From NCBI RefSeq assembly GCF_000429085.1, contig NZ_AUBE01000005.1:1-64000 (forward strand): a DNA stretch of 64,000 bases, given 5' to 3'. This document shows, piece by piece, positions 42,938-51,305 of this stretch. A program made the position numbers and the translations under genes. The notes under the pieces were generated by a model. It was not told the DNA's origin. It worked only from the letters and a program-made list of their open reading frames with translations, and made no database searches. The stretch is from Streptomyces flavidovirens DSM 40150 (GTDB lineage: Bacteria > Actinomycetota > Actinomycetes > Streptomycetales > Streptomycetaceae). Every line of letters begins with the position of its first letter. Position 1 is the stretch's first letter.

Positions 42938-44023
42938 GTGAGCAGCAGCAACGAGGCCGAACGGGCTGGGCGAACTGGGAGGTCCCGGCGGGCCGGGCGG
43001 GCGTTCATCGGGTCGTTCACCTCGGCAGGGGGACGCGGGATCACCGCCGCCGCCGTGGACCCGGAGACAGGCGCCCTGACCGTGCTCGGATCCACCGACG
43101 CCGTCGCCGACCCGTCGTTCCTCGCGCTCGCCCCCGGTGGAAAGATCCTCTACGCCGTGAGCGAGACCGAGGACGGGGCGGTCGCCGCCTTCGACGTGAC
43201 CGGCGACGGCGCCCCGCTCCCGGCCGGTGAGCCGGTCCTCGTGGGCGGCGCCGCGCCCACCCACCTCACGCCGGCCGCCGGGCATCTGGTGACCGCGAAC
43301 TACGGCTCGGGGAGCGTCACGGTGCTCCCGGTCGGCGCGGACGGCGCCCCGGAAGCGGCCACCGGCGTACTGCACCACCGGGGCAACGGTCCCGACCAGG
43401 ACCGGCAGGCGGGACCGCACGCGCACCAGGTGCTGCCCGACCCCACGGGACGGTGGGTGCTCAGCGTCGACCTCGGCACCGACTCCGTACGGGTCTGCGC
43501 ACTCGCTTCGTCCACCGGGACGCTGCGCGTGCACACCGAGACCGCGCTGCGGCCGGGCACCGGGCCGCGCCACCTGGCCTTCCACCCCGCAGGCGGTCAC
43601 GCGTACGTCCTGGGCGAGCTGGAGCCGGCCGTCACCGTCTGCCGCTGGGACGCCGAGTCGGGTGTGCTCGTACCGCTCGGTGAGGTCCCTGTCGTGGAGC
43701 CGGGCGCCGACGGAGCGACGTACCCCTCCGCGGTGGTCGTCGCCCACGACGGGCGCTTCCTCTGGGCGGCCGGCCGCGGGCACGACAGCATCGCCGTGAT
43801 CGCGCTCGACGCGTCCGGCGCCAACGCGCGGTTCGTGACGACGGTGGAGTGCGGCGGTCACTGGCCGCGCGACCTCACCCTGGACCCCTCGGGACGCAGG
43901 CTGTACGCCGCCAACGAACGCTCCGGGGACGTCACCTGGTTCGACATCGACCAGGAGACGGGCGTCCCGCGCCGGGCCGGCTCCATACAGGCCCCGGCGG
44001 CGTCCTGCGTCGTCTTCGGCTGA
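42938..44023 (+). CDS. Lactonase family protein (6-phosphogluconolactonase-like seven-bladed propeller)
   Basis: A 361-residue beta-propeller of the Lactonase_7 family. Recognisable blades: AFIGSFTS, SFLALAPGGKILYAVSE, PHAHQVLPDPTGRWVLSVDLG with the His of the putative active site, GPRHLAFHPAGGHAYVLGEL, and HWPRDLTLDPSGRRLYAANE. Members hydrolyse 6-phosphogluconolactone or cyclised cis,cis-muconates. The GTG start at 42938 has AAAGGGG upstream. It follows FUSC by 112 nt on the same strand. The unusual repeat-bearing hairpin at 44031 ends the transcript. Confidence 0.88.
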   Translation: MSSSNEAERAGRTGRSRRAGRAFIGSFTSAGGRGITAAAVDPETGALTVLGSTDAVADPSFLALAPGGKILYAVSETEDGAVAAFDVTGDGAPLPAGEPVLVGGAAPTHLTPAAGHLVTANYGSGSVTVLPVGADGAPEAATGVLHHRGNGPDQDRQAGPHAHQVLPDPTGRWVLSVDLGTDSVRVCALASSTGTLRVHTETALRPGTGPRHLAFHPAGGHAYVLGELEPAVTVCRWDAESGVLVPLGEVPVVEPGADGATYPSAVVVAHDGRFLWAAGRGHDSIAVIALDASGANARFVTTVECGGHWPRDLTLDPSGRRLYAANERSGDVTWFDIDQETGVPRRAGSIQAPAASCVVFG

Positions 44024-44030
44024 CAGGAGC

Positions 44031-44106
44031 GCCCGAGGGCCCGCACCGGTGAGTGTCACTCGGTGAGTGTCACTCGGTGAGTGTCACTCGGTGCGGGCCC
44101 TCGGGC
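44031..44106. terminator. Terminator with a 3 x 14-bp tandem-repeat loop
   Basis: GCCCGAGGGCCCGCACC (44031-44047) pairs perfectly with GGTGCGGGCCCTCGGGC (44090-44106). The 42-nt loop is exactly three copies of GGTGAGTGTCACTC (44048-44061, 44062-44075, 44076-44089). Each copy has the inner dyad GAGTG-T-CACTC, so the repeats can also pair with each other. It lies between the convergent lactonase and chelatase genes. Confidence 0.9.
44048..44089. repeat. Three perfect 14-bp direct repeats
   Basis: Three identical tandem units GGTGAGTGTCACTC fill the loop of the hairpin at 44031-44106. The same GGT that starts each unit also starts the right arm, consistent with growth by slippage from one original unit. 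Confidence 0.95.
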
Positions 44107-44161
44107 TTCGTGCGTGCCCGTCCCTCCGTACCGCGGTCGGCGTGCGGTGGGGGGGCGGCGC

Positions 44162-45085
44162 TCAGTGGGCCGGCATGCCCTGTGCCGGCTGCGGGGCGAT
44201 GCCCAGCGCGGTCGTGTAGTGCGACAGGGCGAGCTTGCCGATCGCCGGATAGGCGCCCAGCGGCTCGGCGGTCGCGCAGTCCGCCTCCTTGACGGCCGCG
44301 TCCAGCAGGCTGTCGGGCACCTCGGGGCCGATCACGTACGGCGCCAGCGCGAGCTGGGTGGAGCCGGAGCCGCGCAACTGCTCCGCGACGGCGCCGACCG
44401 AACCTTCCTCATCGAGTGCGGCCGCTATCACCGGTACGGCGAGCCGCGCGGCCAGCAGCATGCCGGTGATGCCGGCGGCCTGCACGGCCTCGTCGCCGCC
44501 CACGGTGGCGAGGATGATGCCGTCGGCCGCGGTGGCGACCGTGAACAGCCTCGCGCGGTCGGCGCGGGACAGGCCGGCCTCGGAGAGGCGCACGTGCAGG
44601 GCCTCGGCGAGCAGCGGGTGCGGGCCGAGGACGTCGGTCAGCTCGACGGCGGCACGGCTGTCCATGACGGCCTGCCGTATCCGGCGCATCAGAGCGTTCT
44701 CGGGGCCGGCGAGCAGCGGCACCACGACGGCGGCCGGGCCCTGCGGCTCGGAGACCTCGCGGCCCGCGGCGAGCGCATGCTCGTAGCGGGCGGTGCGCTC
44801 GGAAGCGGTGCGCGCGAGGACGTTCTCCAGCGCGGGGTACTCGTCGTTGTCGCCGTCGAGATAGCCGATCCTGGCCTCAAGTCCGGGCAGCTCGGAACGG
44901 GCGATACTGACGACTTCCTCCGCCAGGCTGCGCGACGCGCTGCCCGGCGTGCCGGGGACGGCGAGGACAAGCGCGGGCGCGCCCTCGGGAGCCACCACGG
45001 GTTCCGGCCGGCGGTGCCGTCCGGACTGTCGTGGTCGCGGCATTCGTACAGGCAGGCCGGATGCGGGCCCAGTGGGGGAGCTCAT
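44162..45085 (-). CDS. Sirohydrochlorin chelatase-like (CbiX family) protein
   Basis: A 307-residue protein with two CbiX/SirB-type halves: LVLAVPGTPGSASRSLAEEV opens the first, and the second contains GITGMLLAARLAVPVIAAALDEEGSV. The family inserts cobalt, nickel or iron into sirohydrochlorin for B12, F430 or siroheme. The usual first metal-binding His of the HGS motif reads as PGT here, so chelatase activity is uncertain. ATG 45085 is the family-like start but has no clear ribosome site. A sugar kinase gene lies just upstream in the same direction. Confidence 0.78.
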   Translation of the reverse strand: MSSPTGPASGLPVRMPRPRQSGRHRRPEPVVAPEGAPALVLAVPGTPGSASRSLAEEVVSIARSELPGLEARIGYLDGDNDEYPALENVLARTASERTARYEHALAAGREVSEPQGPAAVVVPLLAGPENALMRRIRQAVMDSRAAVELTDVLGPHPLLAEALHVRLSEAGLSRADRARLFTVATAADGIILATVGGDEAVQAAGITGMLLAARLAVPVIAAALDEEGSVGAVAEQLRGSGSTQLALAPYVIGPEVPDSLLDAAVKEADCATAEPLGAYPAIGKLALSHYTTALGIAPQPAQGMPAH

Positions 45086-45180
45086 GGCGCCGCATGCTAC
45101 TGCGTTTGTCTGCTTGGCTGTTCGGGGAGGGGGCGTTGCAGCGGTGTCTGTCCGCATTTATCCCGTGAGTCGCTATGAGT

Positions 45181-46290
45181 TCAACTGCCCTGCTCTGTGC
45201 GTACGTGCAGCAGGCGCCCGTCGGCCGGCAGCCGCAGACCGTCCGTGGCGAGCGCCGCGGCGACGCGCACGGCTCCGGCCAGCGGATCTCCCGCCGCCGG
45301 GACGGTACGCGCGTGCGGCAGCCGCGCGGCGAGTGCGTCCCGCAGTGGTACGAGCAGCGGGTCGCCCATCTTGAACAGGCCACCGGTGAGGGCGACCTCG
45401 CACTCCCCGGACGGCGGGCACACGGCGGCGGCGGCGTCGGCGATGTGCCCGGCCGCCTCCCGCAGGATGCCGGCCGCGACTGGATCGGCGGGTTCGGCTG
45501 CCGCGCAGCGGGCCACTTCCGGCGCGAACGAGGCGAGCACGGCGGGGCGGTCGGCACGCGGGTAGAGCAGGCCGGGCAGTTGGGGCGCCGGACCGAAAAC
45601 CGCCTCCACGCGGGCCAGCAGGGCGCGTGAGCCACCACTGCGCCCGTCGTGGGCGCGCATCGCGGCTTCGAGTCCGGCGCGGCCGATCCAGGCACCGCTA
45701 CCGCAGTCGCCGAGCAGATGCCCCCAGCCGTCGGCCCTGCGCCAGCGGGAGAGGTCCGTACCGAGCGCGATCATCCCGGTGCCGGCCGCGACCACCGCTC
45801 CCGGCCGCAGGCCGAGCGCTCCCGCGTACGCCGTGACGGCGTCGGCGGCGAGCGCGAGGCGCCGTACGCCCAGCGCGCTCTCCAGCGCTCCGGGCAGCCG
45901 GGCACGCAGGTCGTCGCCGAGGGTCGCCATACCGGCGGCGCCGATCGCCACGGCGTCGATGGTGACGGGGCGCGTGGAGCCGGCGTGCGGGTCTCCGACG
46001 TCCGGGTCTCCGGCGGTCCGGTCTCCGGCGTCCCCGTCTCCGGCGTTGTCGAGGAGTGCCCGTGCCATGGGCAGTAGCTGGTCCAGGAGATGCGCCGCGT
46101 CGATTCCGGCGGGTCCCGTGCGTACGGGCTCACGCGACGCGGTGGTTGCGGCGTGTCCGGTGTCCGAGCGTCCGTCGCACGGGGCTTTCGCGAGCGCCAC
46201 CCGCAGCCCCGAACCGCCGGAGTCGACCCCGAGCACCCACGGCGTCACGGCAGCCGTCCGGACGTCCGGCGAACGCCTGCGTGACCTCAT
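45181..46290 (-). CDS. BadF/BadG/BcrA/BcrD-type ATPase, probable N-acetylglucosamine kinase
   Basis: A 369-residue actin-like ATPase. The phosphate-1 loop GVDSGGSG is at 21-28. Further family pieces are AIGAAGM, VVAAGTGMIALG, GWGHLLGDCGSGAWIGR (acceptor-sugar region) and VALTGGLFKMGDPLL. Members in actinobacteria are N-acetylglucosamine or related sugar kinases. An insertion near residues 78-100 is a degenerate Gly-Asp run (AGDGDAGDRTAGDPDVGD). The ATG at 46290 has GGAG 7 nt upstream; a GTG at 46248 is possible. Confidence 0.86.
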   Translation of the reverse strand: MRSRRRSPDVRTAAVTPWVLGVDSGGSGLRVALAKAPCDGRSDTGHAATTASREPVRTGPAGIDAAHLLDQLLPMARALLDNAGDGDAGDRTAGDPDVGDPHAGSTRPVTIDAVAIGAAGMATLGDDLRARLPGALESALGVRRLALAADAVTAYAGALGLRPGAVVAAGTGMIALGTDLSRWRRADGWGHLLGDCGSGAWIGRAGLEAAMRAHDGRSGGSRALLARVEAVFGPAPQLPGLLYPRADRPAVLASFAPEVARCAAAEPADPVAAGILREAAGHIADAAAAVCPPSGECEVALTGGLFKMGDPLLVPLRDALAARLPHARTVPAAGDPLAGAVRVAAALATDGLRLPADGRLLHVRTEQGS

Positions 46291-46379
46291 GGACCGGCTC
46301 CGGGGAGAAGGAGGAGTGACCGCGGCAGCCTATCCCGGCTGTCGGCCGTGCTCCCCGTAGGCCGGTAGGGTGACATGCC

Positions 46380-47057
46380 GTGGCAGCACGACCGTTGAAC
46401 GAACTCGTAGAACCCGGATGGGCGCAGGCGCTGCGTCCTGTGGCCGGGCGGATCGCCGCGATGGGCGACTTCCTGCGCGCTGAGATCGCAGCCGGCCGCA
46501 CCTATCTGCCGGCCGGAGCACATGTCCTGCGGGCCTTCCAGCAGCCCTTCGACGAGGTTCGGGTCCTGATCGTCGGTCAGGACCCCTATCCGACGCCGGG
46601 AATGGCCATCGGGCACAGCTTCGCGGTCTCGCCCGACGTACGTTCCCTGCCGGGCAGTCTGGAGAACATCTTCCGGGAGCTGCACACGGATTTGGGCCTG
46701 CCCCGGCCCTCCAACGGCGATCTGACGCCGTGGACCCGACAAGGCGTGCTGTTGCTCAACAGGGCGCTCACCACGGCGCCCCGCAAGCCCGCGGCGCACC
46801 GCGGCAAGGGCTGGGAAGAAGTGACCGAGCAGGCCATCCGCGCCCTGGTCGCGCGTGGCAAACCGCTGGTGTCCGTGCTGTGGGGACGTGACGCCCGCAA
46901 TCTGCGGCCGCTGCTCGGGGACTTCCCCGCGATCGAGTCCGCCCACCCGTCACCGATGTCGGCGGACCGCGGATTCTTCGGCTCGCGGCCGTTCAGCCGG
47001 ACCAATGAACTGCTGGTCCGCCAGGGGGCCCAGCCGGTGGTCTGGCAACTGCCCTGA
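46380..47057 (+). CDS. ung: Uracil-DNA glycosylase (family 1)
   Basis: A 225-residue base-excision repair enzyme removing uracil from DNA. The water-activating loop GQDPYPT (66-72, Asp68), the stretch [18 protein letters not shown] and the [17 protein letters not shown] block with His189 are intact. The GTG start is only 8 nt beyond a TAGGGT hexamer (46366-46371) that looks like a -10 box, so the mRNA may be leaderless. It is divergent from the sugar kinase. Confidence 0.94.
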   Translation: MAARPLNELVEPGWAQALRPVAGRIAAMGDFLRAEIAAGRTYLPAGAHVLRAFQQPFDEVRVLIVGQDPYPTPGMAIGHSFAVSPDVRSLPGSLENIFRELHTDLGLPRPSNGDLTPWTRQGVLLLNRALTTAPRKPAAHRGKGWEEVTEQAIRALVARGKPLVSVLWGRDARNLRPLLGDFPAIESAHPSPMSADRGFFGSRPFSRTNELLVRQGAQPVVWQLP

Positions 47058-47087
47058 GCTCTCCCGGCACAACCGGTCGGCTGTGGT

Positions 47088-47630
47088 TCACGTGTCGGTG
47101 CGGCGCGCGGAGCGGCGGCGGAGCCGAAGCGGCAGTACGTACCAGCACAGGGCGAACCACAGCATGACACCACCGGCGAGGAGCTCGCCGACCAGGCTCG
47201 GCAGCACAACGTGCAGGATGAGCAGCAGGGTGCAGCCGATGGTCAGGGCGAGGAGCACCATGCCGCACATCATCAGCCGGCCGGCGGCCTCCACCACTTC
47301 GTCTTTCATGCGCTGGCCGGACAGGAAGCGGTGAATCGACACCGGCGCTATCAGCGAACCGGTGGCCGCCGCGCCGAGGACCACGGTGATCACGTACACG
47401 GTACGGTCGAAGGTCTGAAGGTCCCTGAACACAGGGGTGAACGCCACGCTGAGAAGGAATCCGAAGAGGATCTGTACGCCGGTCTGCGCGACCCTGGTCT
47501 CCTGAAGTATCTCGTTCCAGCGGCGATTGACGCGCTCGCGCGGGGTTTCCGGCGGCTCGTGGCCGGGAGCACCGTCCGTTCCACATGAAGTGCACGTACC
47601 GGTTTTGGTCGGCTGCTCCGTCATGGCCAT
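47088..47630 (-). CDS. DUF6328 membrane protein
   Basis: A 180-residue membrane protein with about four hydrophobic segments. The stretch RVNRRWNEILQETRVAQTGVQILFGFLL and DRTVYVITVVLGAAATGSL match the DUF6328 family I know from actinobacteria, of unknown function. A CTSCGTD pair of cysteines sits near the N-terminus. ATG 47630 is chosen because GGAGG is 5 nt upstream. It is divergent from the TetR gene and may be controlled by the operator at 47733-47762. Confidence 0.75.
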   Translation of the reverse strand: MAMTEQPTKTGTCTSCGTDGAPGHEPPETPRERVNRRWNEILQETRVAQTGVQILFGFLLSVAFTPVFRDLQTFDRTVYVITVVLGAAATGSLIAPVSIHRFLSGQRMKDEVVEAAGRLMMCGMVLLALTIGCTLLLILHVVLPSLVGELLAGGVMLWFALCWYVLPLRLRRRSARRTDT

Positions 47631-47732
47631 GGCATCCTCCAGGTTCGAGAAAATCCGGATGCCCATTTTCTGCGTCATCACACCCCCCTCGCTGTCGGCC
47701 GGGTGCGCTTCGCGGCTCGGCACCCCCGGCTA

Positions 47733-47762
47733 TTAACCATACCGATCGACCCGTATGGTTAA
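47733..47762. promoter_or_regulatory. TetR-type operator abutting the tetR start codon
   Basis: TTAACCATAC (47733-47742) and GTATGGTTAA (47753-47762) are perfect 10-bp inverted arms with a 10-nt spacer. The right arm ends 3 nt before the TetR ATG at 47766, so either the transcript is leaderless or the operator covers the ribosome entry region. AT-rich arms stand out from the surroundings. Confidence 0.8.
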
Positions 47763-47765
47763 GGC

Positions 47766-48353
47766 ATGACACTTCCCAGCGCCCCTCGTGGGCGCCCCAG
47801 AGACAGTCGCGCCCACGAAGCCATCCTGGCCGCCACGGCCGAGCTGTTGGTCGAGGTCGGATACGCGGCGACCGCGATCGGGGCCGTGGCCGCTCGCGCT
47901 GGTGTCGGTAAGGACACCATCTATCGACGCTGGTCCGGCAAGGCCGAGTTGGTGTACGAGGCGGTCTTCACCGAGACCGACACGATGGCGGCGCCGGACA
48001 CCGGCAACCTGACGGCAGATCTGGCCGCGCTCCTCGACGCCCTGATCCAGGAGTTCACCGCCCCGGCCGCCGCTGCCGCCCTGCCCGGCCTGCTGGCCGA
48101 CTTCGCCGCCGCCCCGGTATTGCGGACCCGCATCCGGACCCACTTCCTGGCCCCCGCGAAGGCCGGCCTTGCCGAGGTGTTCGAGCGAGCGGTGCGGCGA
48201 GGTGAGACCGGCGCCGACGTACCGGTGGATCTGATCCTGGACACGCTGGCCGGAGCTGTCTTCTTCCATGTCGGGCTCGTGGGCGAGCGCCCCGCACCGA
48301 AGCTTGCCACCCAACTGGCCGCGATCGTCGGCCGCGGAATCGAGGCACGATGA
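47766..48353 (+). CDS. TetR-family regulator
   Basis: A 195-residue regulator with an N-terminal helix-turn-helix (AIGAVAARAGVGKDTIYRRWSGK, residues about 37-59) and a TetR_C-like ligand domain (AAAALPGLLADFAAAPVL, LILDTLAGAVFFHVGL). A perfect palindrome sits immediately upstream and is the obvious autoregulatory site. Its stop codon overlaps the start of a small membrane protein gene by 4 nt (ATGA), and a DUF6328 gene is divergent. The ligand is unknown. Confidence 0.92.
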   Translation: MTLPSAPRGRPRDSRAHEAILAATAELLVEVGYAATAIGAVAARAGVGKDTIYRRWSGKAELVYEAVFTETDTMAAPDTGNLTADLAALLDALIQEFTAPAAAAALPGLLADFAAAPVLRTRIRTHFLAPAKAGLAEVFERAVRRGETGADVPVDLILDTLAGAVFFHVGLVGERPAPKLATQLAAIVGRGIEAR

Positions 48354-48727
48354 ACGGCTGGTTCCTCACCGCCGGTATAACCGCCGCCGGGGTCGCCGCG
48401 ATCCACATCGTCGGCGGTCGTCGCGACGTCGTCCTGCCCCTGCTGGCAGGCAATCTCCCCGACGAGCCCCGACGCGTCCTGCACGCCGTCTGGCATATGG
48501 TCACCGCCGACCTGGTCCTGGCCGCTGCCGCGCTGATCTGGCTGTCACCGGGCGACCGGCCAGGCGGCGAAACCGTCGCCTGGATCCTGTCCGCCCACTT
48601 CGTCGCCTACTCGGCCGCGTTCCTGGCGGTGACGCTGGCGGCCAGGTGGTCCAAACCGCTGCTACGACTGCCGCAATGGATTCTGCTCCTGCCGGTGGCG
48701 GTACTGACCGCGGCCGGGGCGCTCTGA
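48350..48727 (+). CDS. Small membrane protein coupled to TetR
   Basis: A 125-residue protein with four predicted hydrophobic segments (WFLTAGITAAGVAAIHIVGG, MVTADLVLAAAALIWL, ILSAHFVAYSAAFLAVTLAA, WILLLPVAVLTAAGAL). No family is named with confidence. The ATG overlaps the TetR stop, so translation is coupled and the protein is probably part of the response controlled by that regulator. Confidence 0.78.
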   Translation: MNGWFLTAGITAAGVAAIHIVGGRRDVVLPLLAGNLPDEPRRVLHAVWHMVTADLVLAAAALIWLSPGDRPGGETVAWILSAHFVAYSAAFLAVTLAARWSKPLLRLPQWILLLPVAVLTAAGAL

Positions 48728-48761
48728 ACGCCGCAGTCCATGGGGAACGGCTGGGGGGCAC

Positions 48762-48783
48762 GGCCCGCGCCCCAGCGCGGGCC
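48762..48783. terminator. Hairpin after the TetR/membrane protein unit
   Basis: GGCCCGCG (48762-48769) and CGCGGGCC (48776-48783) form a perfect 8-bp stem with a 6-nt loop, 35 nt past the stop codon and before the convergent propeller gene. Confidence 0.65.
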
Positions 48784-48823
48784 TGCTGAGCCGCACTGCC
48801 TGCCGGCGGCGCGCCCGGCCCGG

Positions 48824-49909
48824 TCAACCGATGACCGCGGCCCGCACGCACAGCACATCCGGCAGATGAGAGGCGAGCATCTGCCAGCTGTCCCCGTCGT
48901 CCGCGCTCGCGAAGAGCTCGCCGTTGCGGTTGCCGAAGTACACCCCCGCCGGGTCGGCGTCGTCCGTACAGAGCGCGTCGCGCAGCACCGTTCCGTAATG
49001 CGGCTCCTGGGGCAGTCCGGCCGTCAGCGGCTCCCAGCTCTTGCCCGCGTCCCTGGTGCGGTAGACCCGGCACTTGTTGTCGGCGGGCACTCGGTCGGAG
49101 TCCGCCGTGATGGGGAAGACGTACGCCGTGTCCGCGCGGTGCGGATGCGCGGCGGCTGCGAAACCGAACGTCGAGGGCAGCCCCGCCCCGATGTCGGACC
49201 AGTTGGCCCCGGCGTCGTCGCTGCGGAACACCCCCCAGTGATTCTGCAGATACAGCCGGTCGGGATCGGCCGCGTCCTGAACGACCTTGTGTACGCACTG
49301 GCCGAACTCCGGGTTGGGATCGGGCAGGAACACCGCCGACACCCCCTTGTTGGACGGGGTCCAGCTCGCCCCGCCGTCCAGCGAGCGGAACACGCCCGCC
49401 GTGGACACCGCGACCGTCACGGCCCGTGGGTCACGCGGGTCGGTGATGATCGTGTGCAGCCCCTCGCCACCACCGCCCGGCACCCACTGCGAGCGCGTCG
49501 GGTGCTCCCACAGCGGCCGTACGAGCTCGAAGGACTCGCCGCGGTCCTCGGAACGGAAGAGCGCGGCCGGCTCCGTCCCCGCGTACACCACGTCGGGAGC
49601 CTCGGGCCCGGCCGGATGCAGCTGCCAGACCCGCTCCAGCGACGCACCCGTGAACTCCGGGAACTTCACGGCGGGTTGCCTGGGCTCCACCCAGGTCGCA
49701 CCGAGGTCGTCGGAGTGGAAGACCGAGGGACCCCAGTGCAGGCTGTCCCCGCCGGCGAGCAGCCTGGGCATCGCGCCGCGGGTGTCGATGGCGATCGAAT
49801 ACACCGCCTGCGCGTTGAAATGGGGCCCGTCGATCTCCCACGCGCCGCCGCGCCTGCGGCCGATGAAGAGCCCTTTTCGTGTTCCTACAGTGAGCAGTAC
49901 GTCGGTCAT
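48824..49909 (-). CDS. Asp-box (BNR) beta-propeller protein, sialidase/exo-glycosidase-like fold
   Basis: A 361-residue cytosolic-looking propeller with six Asp-box turns: SDDLGATW, SEDRGESF, SLDGGASW, SDDAGANW, TRDAGKSW and SADDGDSW. The N-terminus LLTVGTRKGLFI has no signal peptide. Automatic labels for such proteins are exo-alpha-sialidase or WD40/YCF48-like, but the sialidase catalytic Arg triad is not evident to me, so enzymatic function is doubtful. ATG 49909 has GGAGG 8 nt upstream. Confidence 0.82.
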   Translation of the reverse strand: MTDVLLTVGTRKGLFIGRRRGGAWEIDGPHFNAQAVYSIAIDTRGAMPRLLAGGDSLHWGPSVFHSDDLGATWVEPRQPAVKFPEFTGASLERVWQLHPAGPEAPDVVYAGTEPAALFRSEDRGESFELVRPLWEHPTRSQWVPGGGGEGLHTIITDPRDPRAVTVAVSTAGVFRSLDGGASWTPSNKGVSAVFLPDPNPEFGQCVHKVVQDAADPDRLYLQNHWGVFRSDDAGANWSDIGAGLPSTFGFAAAAHPHRADTAYVFPITADSDRVPADNKCRVYRTRDAGKSWEPLTAGLPQEPHYGTVLRDALCTDDADPAGVYFGNRNGELFASADDGDSWQMLASHLPDVLCVRAAVIG

Positions 49910-50118
49910 CGCCGACACCTCCAGGACGCCGTTGTCTCAGATACGGGCCAGTGTGCACCCCACCACTGACAACGGCCGCCGGAGAGCGTGTTGCCGCAGC
50001 TCAGGACGGCATGCCGGGGAAAACAAGCCCCCTCCGCCCCGAGTGGAACCGGACGGTACGCGACGCTCGTTATAACACCGGGAGCGATCGGCAGTACCGA
50101 AGCGAGGGGAGAGCGCCG

Positions 50119-51171
50119 GTGACCAACGGTGCGGTACGGATCGACGGGGACAATCTTCTGCTGCCGGGCGGGGTGCGGGTGCGTTTCGTACGTACGCTGC
50201 GCCTGCCCGAGAAGGGGACGCACTCCCTGCCGCCGGGCCTGGGCCACTTCCCGCTGCGCAGGGTCGAGGACTACGCCGCCACAGTCCCTCAGGAGTGGCT
50301 GGACAGAGGCGGCGTCATGCTGCCCGTGTATCTGCGCGAAGCGATGTGGCTGAGCTTCGCCGGGACCGTGGAACCGAACGCCCTTCAGGTCGGGGTCGGG
50401 AAGGTGTGCGCGGTGTCGGGCAAGCCGTGGAGCGGCCGGCTGTCACGGGGCCCGCAGAACTACCTGGTGCTGCCCCGCCAGCCGTGGCTCGACGGCATAA
50501 ACTCCGGGTCGGGAACGGTGCGGCAGTTCGTCGCCGTACCGCTCGGGATGGGAGCGACCGTCGAGGGCCAGGTCACCGGCGAGGAGAAGTGGGGCGGACT
50601 GCAACTGCAGTCGTGGACGCTCGCGGACGGGCCGCTGGAGGCGTGGCGGGAGGAGCAGCGGCGGGCGGCCGAGCGGCGGGCCGCCATGCCGCGGTCCGCG
50701 GCCCCGTACGGCATGCCGGGGGCTGCCCCGGCCGTGATGTCCGCCTCCGGAGGCGGCTGGGGCAGTCCCCCCGTGCCACGGTCCCCGGCGGCGGCGATGG
50801 GGCTGGGTGTGGGCGGTTCCATGCGTCAGGAGGTCTACAAGGACGACCGGCCCGCCTCCGACTGGGCCGCCGAGCCGTCGGGCCGGGTCTTCGTCCATCT
50901 GGTGACCCCGCCGGAATGGCGGCGTATCACCGGGGAGGAGCCCCCGTCGTCCCCCGTCGACCGGGCGGCGTACACACGGGCGGGACTGCCCTGGTTCGAC
51001 TACTACGACGCCGACGGCGAGGACTTGGCGCCCGCGGACACGCTGGGCGGCGTGAAGCCCGTCGGTGAGTGGCTGGGCGACGACCACACGCCGTGGCAGC
51101 AGCCGTCACCGCACCAGGTGAAGCCGCTCGGCGACGCGCCGGGGAAACCGGTGGCGGACGGCGACTGGTAG
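50119..51171 (+). CDS. Conserved actinobacterial protein of unknown function
   Basis: A 350-residue cytosolic protein. An N-terminal region (residues 1-175) is rich in aromatic and charged motifs such as LPGGVRVRFVRTLRLPEKG, GGVMLPVYLREAMWLSF, VCAVSGKPW and EGQVTGEEKWGGLQLQ. A low-complexity Ala/Gly/Met/Pro linker (about 190-245) joins it to a C-terminal region with VTPPEWRRITGEEPP and PWFDYY. The pattern looks like proteins I have seen across streptomycetes without a known role. The GTG start at 50119 follows GAGGGGAG. It is divergent from the propeller gene; a TATAAC hexamer at 50071-50076 could be its -10. Confidence 0.75.
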   Translation: MTNGAVRIDGDNLLLPGGVRVRFVRTLRLPEKGTHSLPPGLGHFPLRRVEDYAATVPQEWLDRGGVMLPVYLREAMWLSFAGTVEPNALQVGVGKVCAVSGKPWSGRLSRGPQNYLVLPRQPWLDGINSGSGTVRQFVAVPLGMGATVEGQVTGEEKWGGLQLQSWTLADGPLEAWREEQRRAAERRAAMPRSAAPYGMPGAAPAVMSASGGGWGSPPVPRSPAAAMGLGVGGSMRQEVYKDDRPASDWAAEPSGRVFVHLVTPPEWRRITGEEPPSSPVDRAAYTRAGLPWFDYYDADGEDLAPADTLGGVKPVGEWLGDDHTPWQQPSPHQVKPLGDAPGKPVADGDW

Positions 51172-51305
51172 CGGCCGAAGGACCGGACCGGGTCGGGGGA
51201 CGTCCGTGGCGGTGAGGTGCGCCGCGGCGGGGAGATCATGGAGGCCGTTCCCGAAGCGTCCGCCGGCACGATCGCCGTGGGCGCGCACGCCTGAGGAGAA
51301 AAACC

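Noticed and set aside
44048..44089. Three direct repeats considered as a minimal CRISPR array
   Set aside because: The units are only 14 bp, have no spacers and sit in the loop of a terminator; no cas gene is nearby.
48824..49909. Calling the Asp-box protein an active sialidase
   Set aside because: Asp boxes define only the propeller fold; the catalytic Arg triad, Tyr and Glu are not evident and no signal peptide is present.
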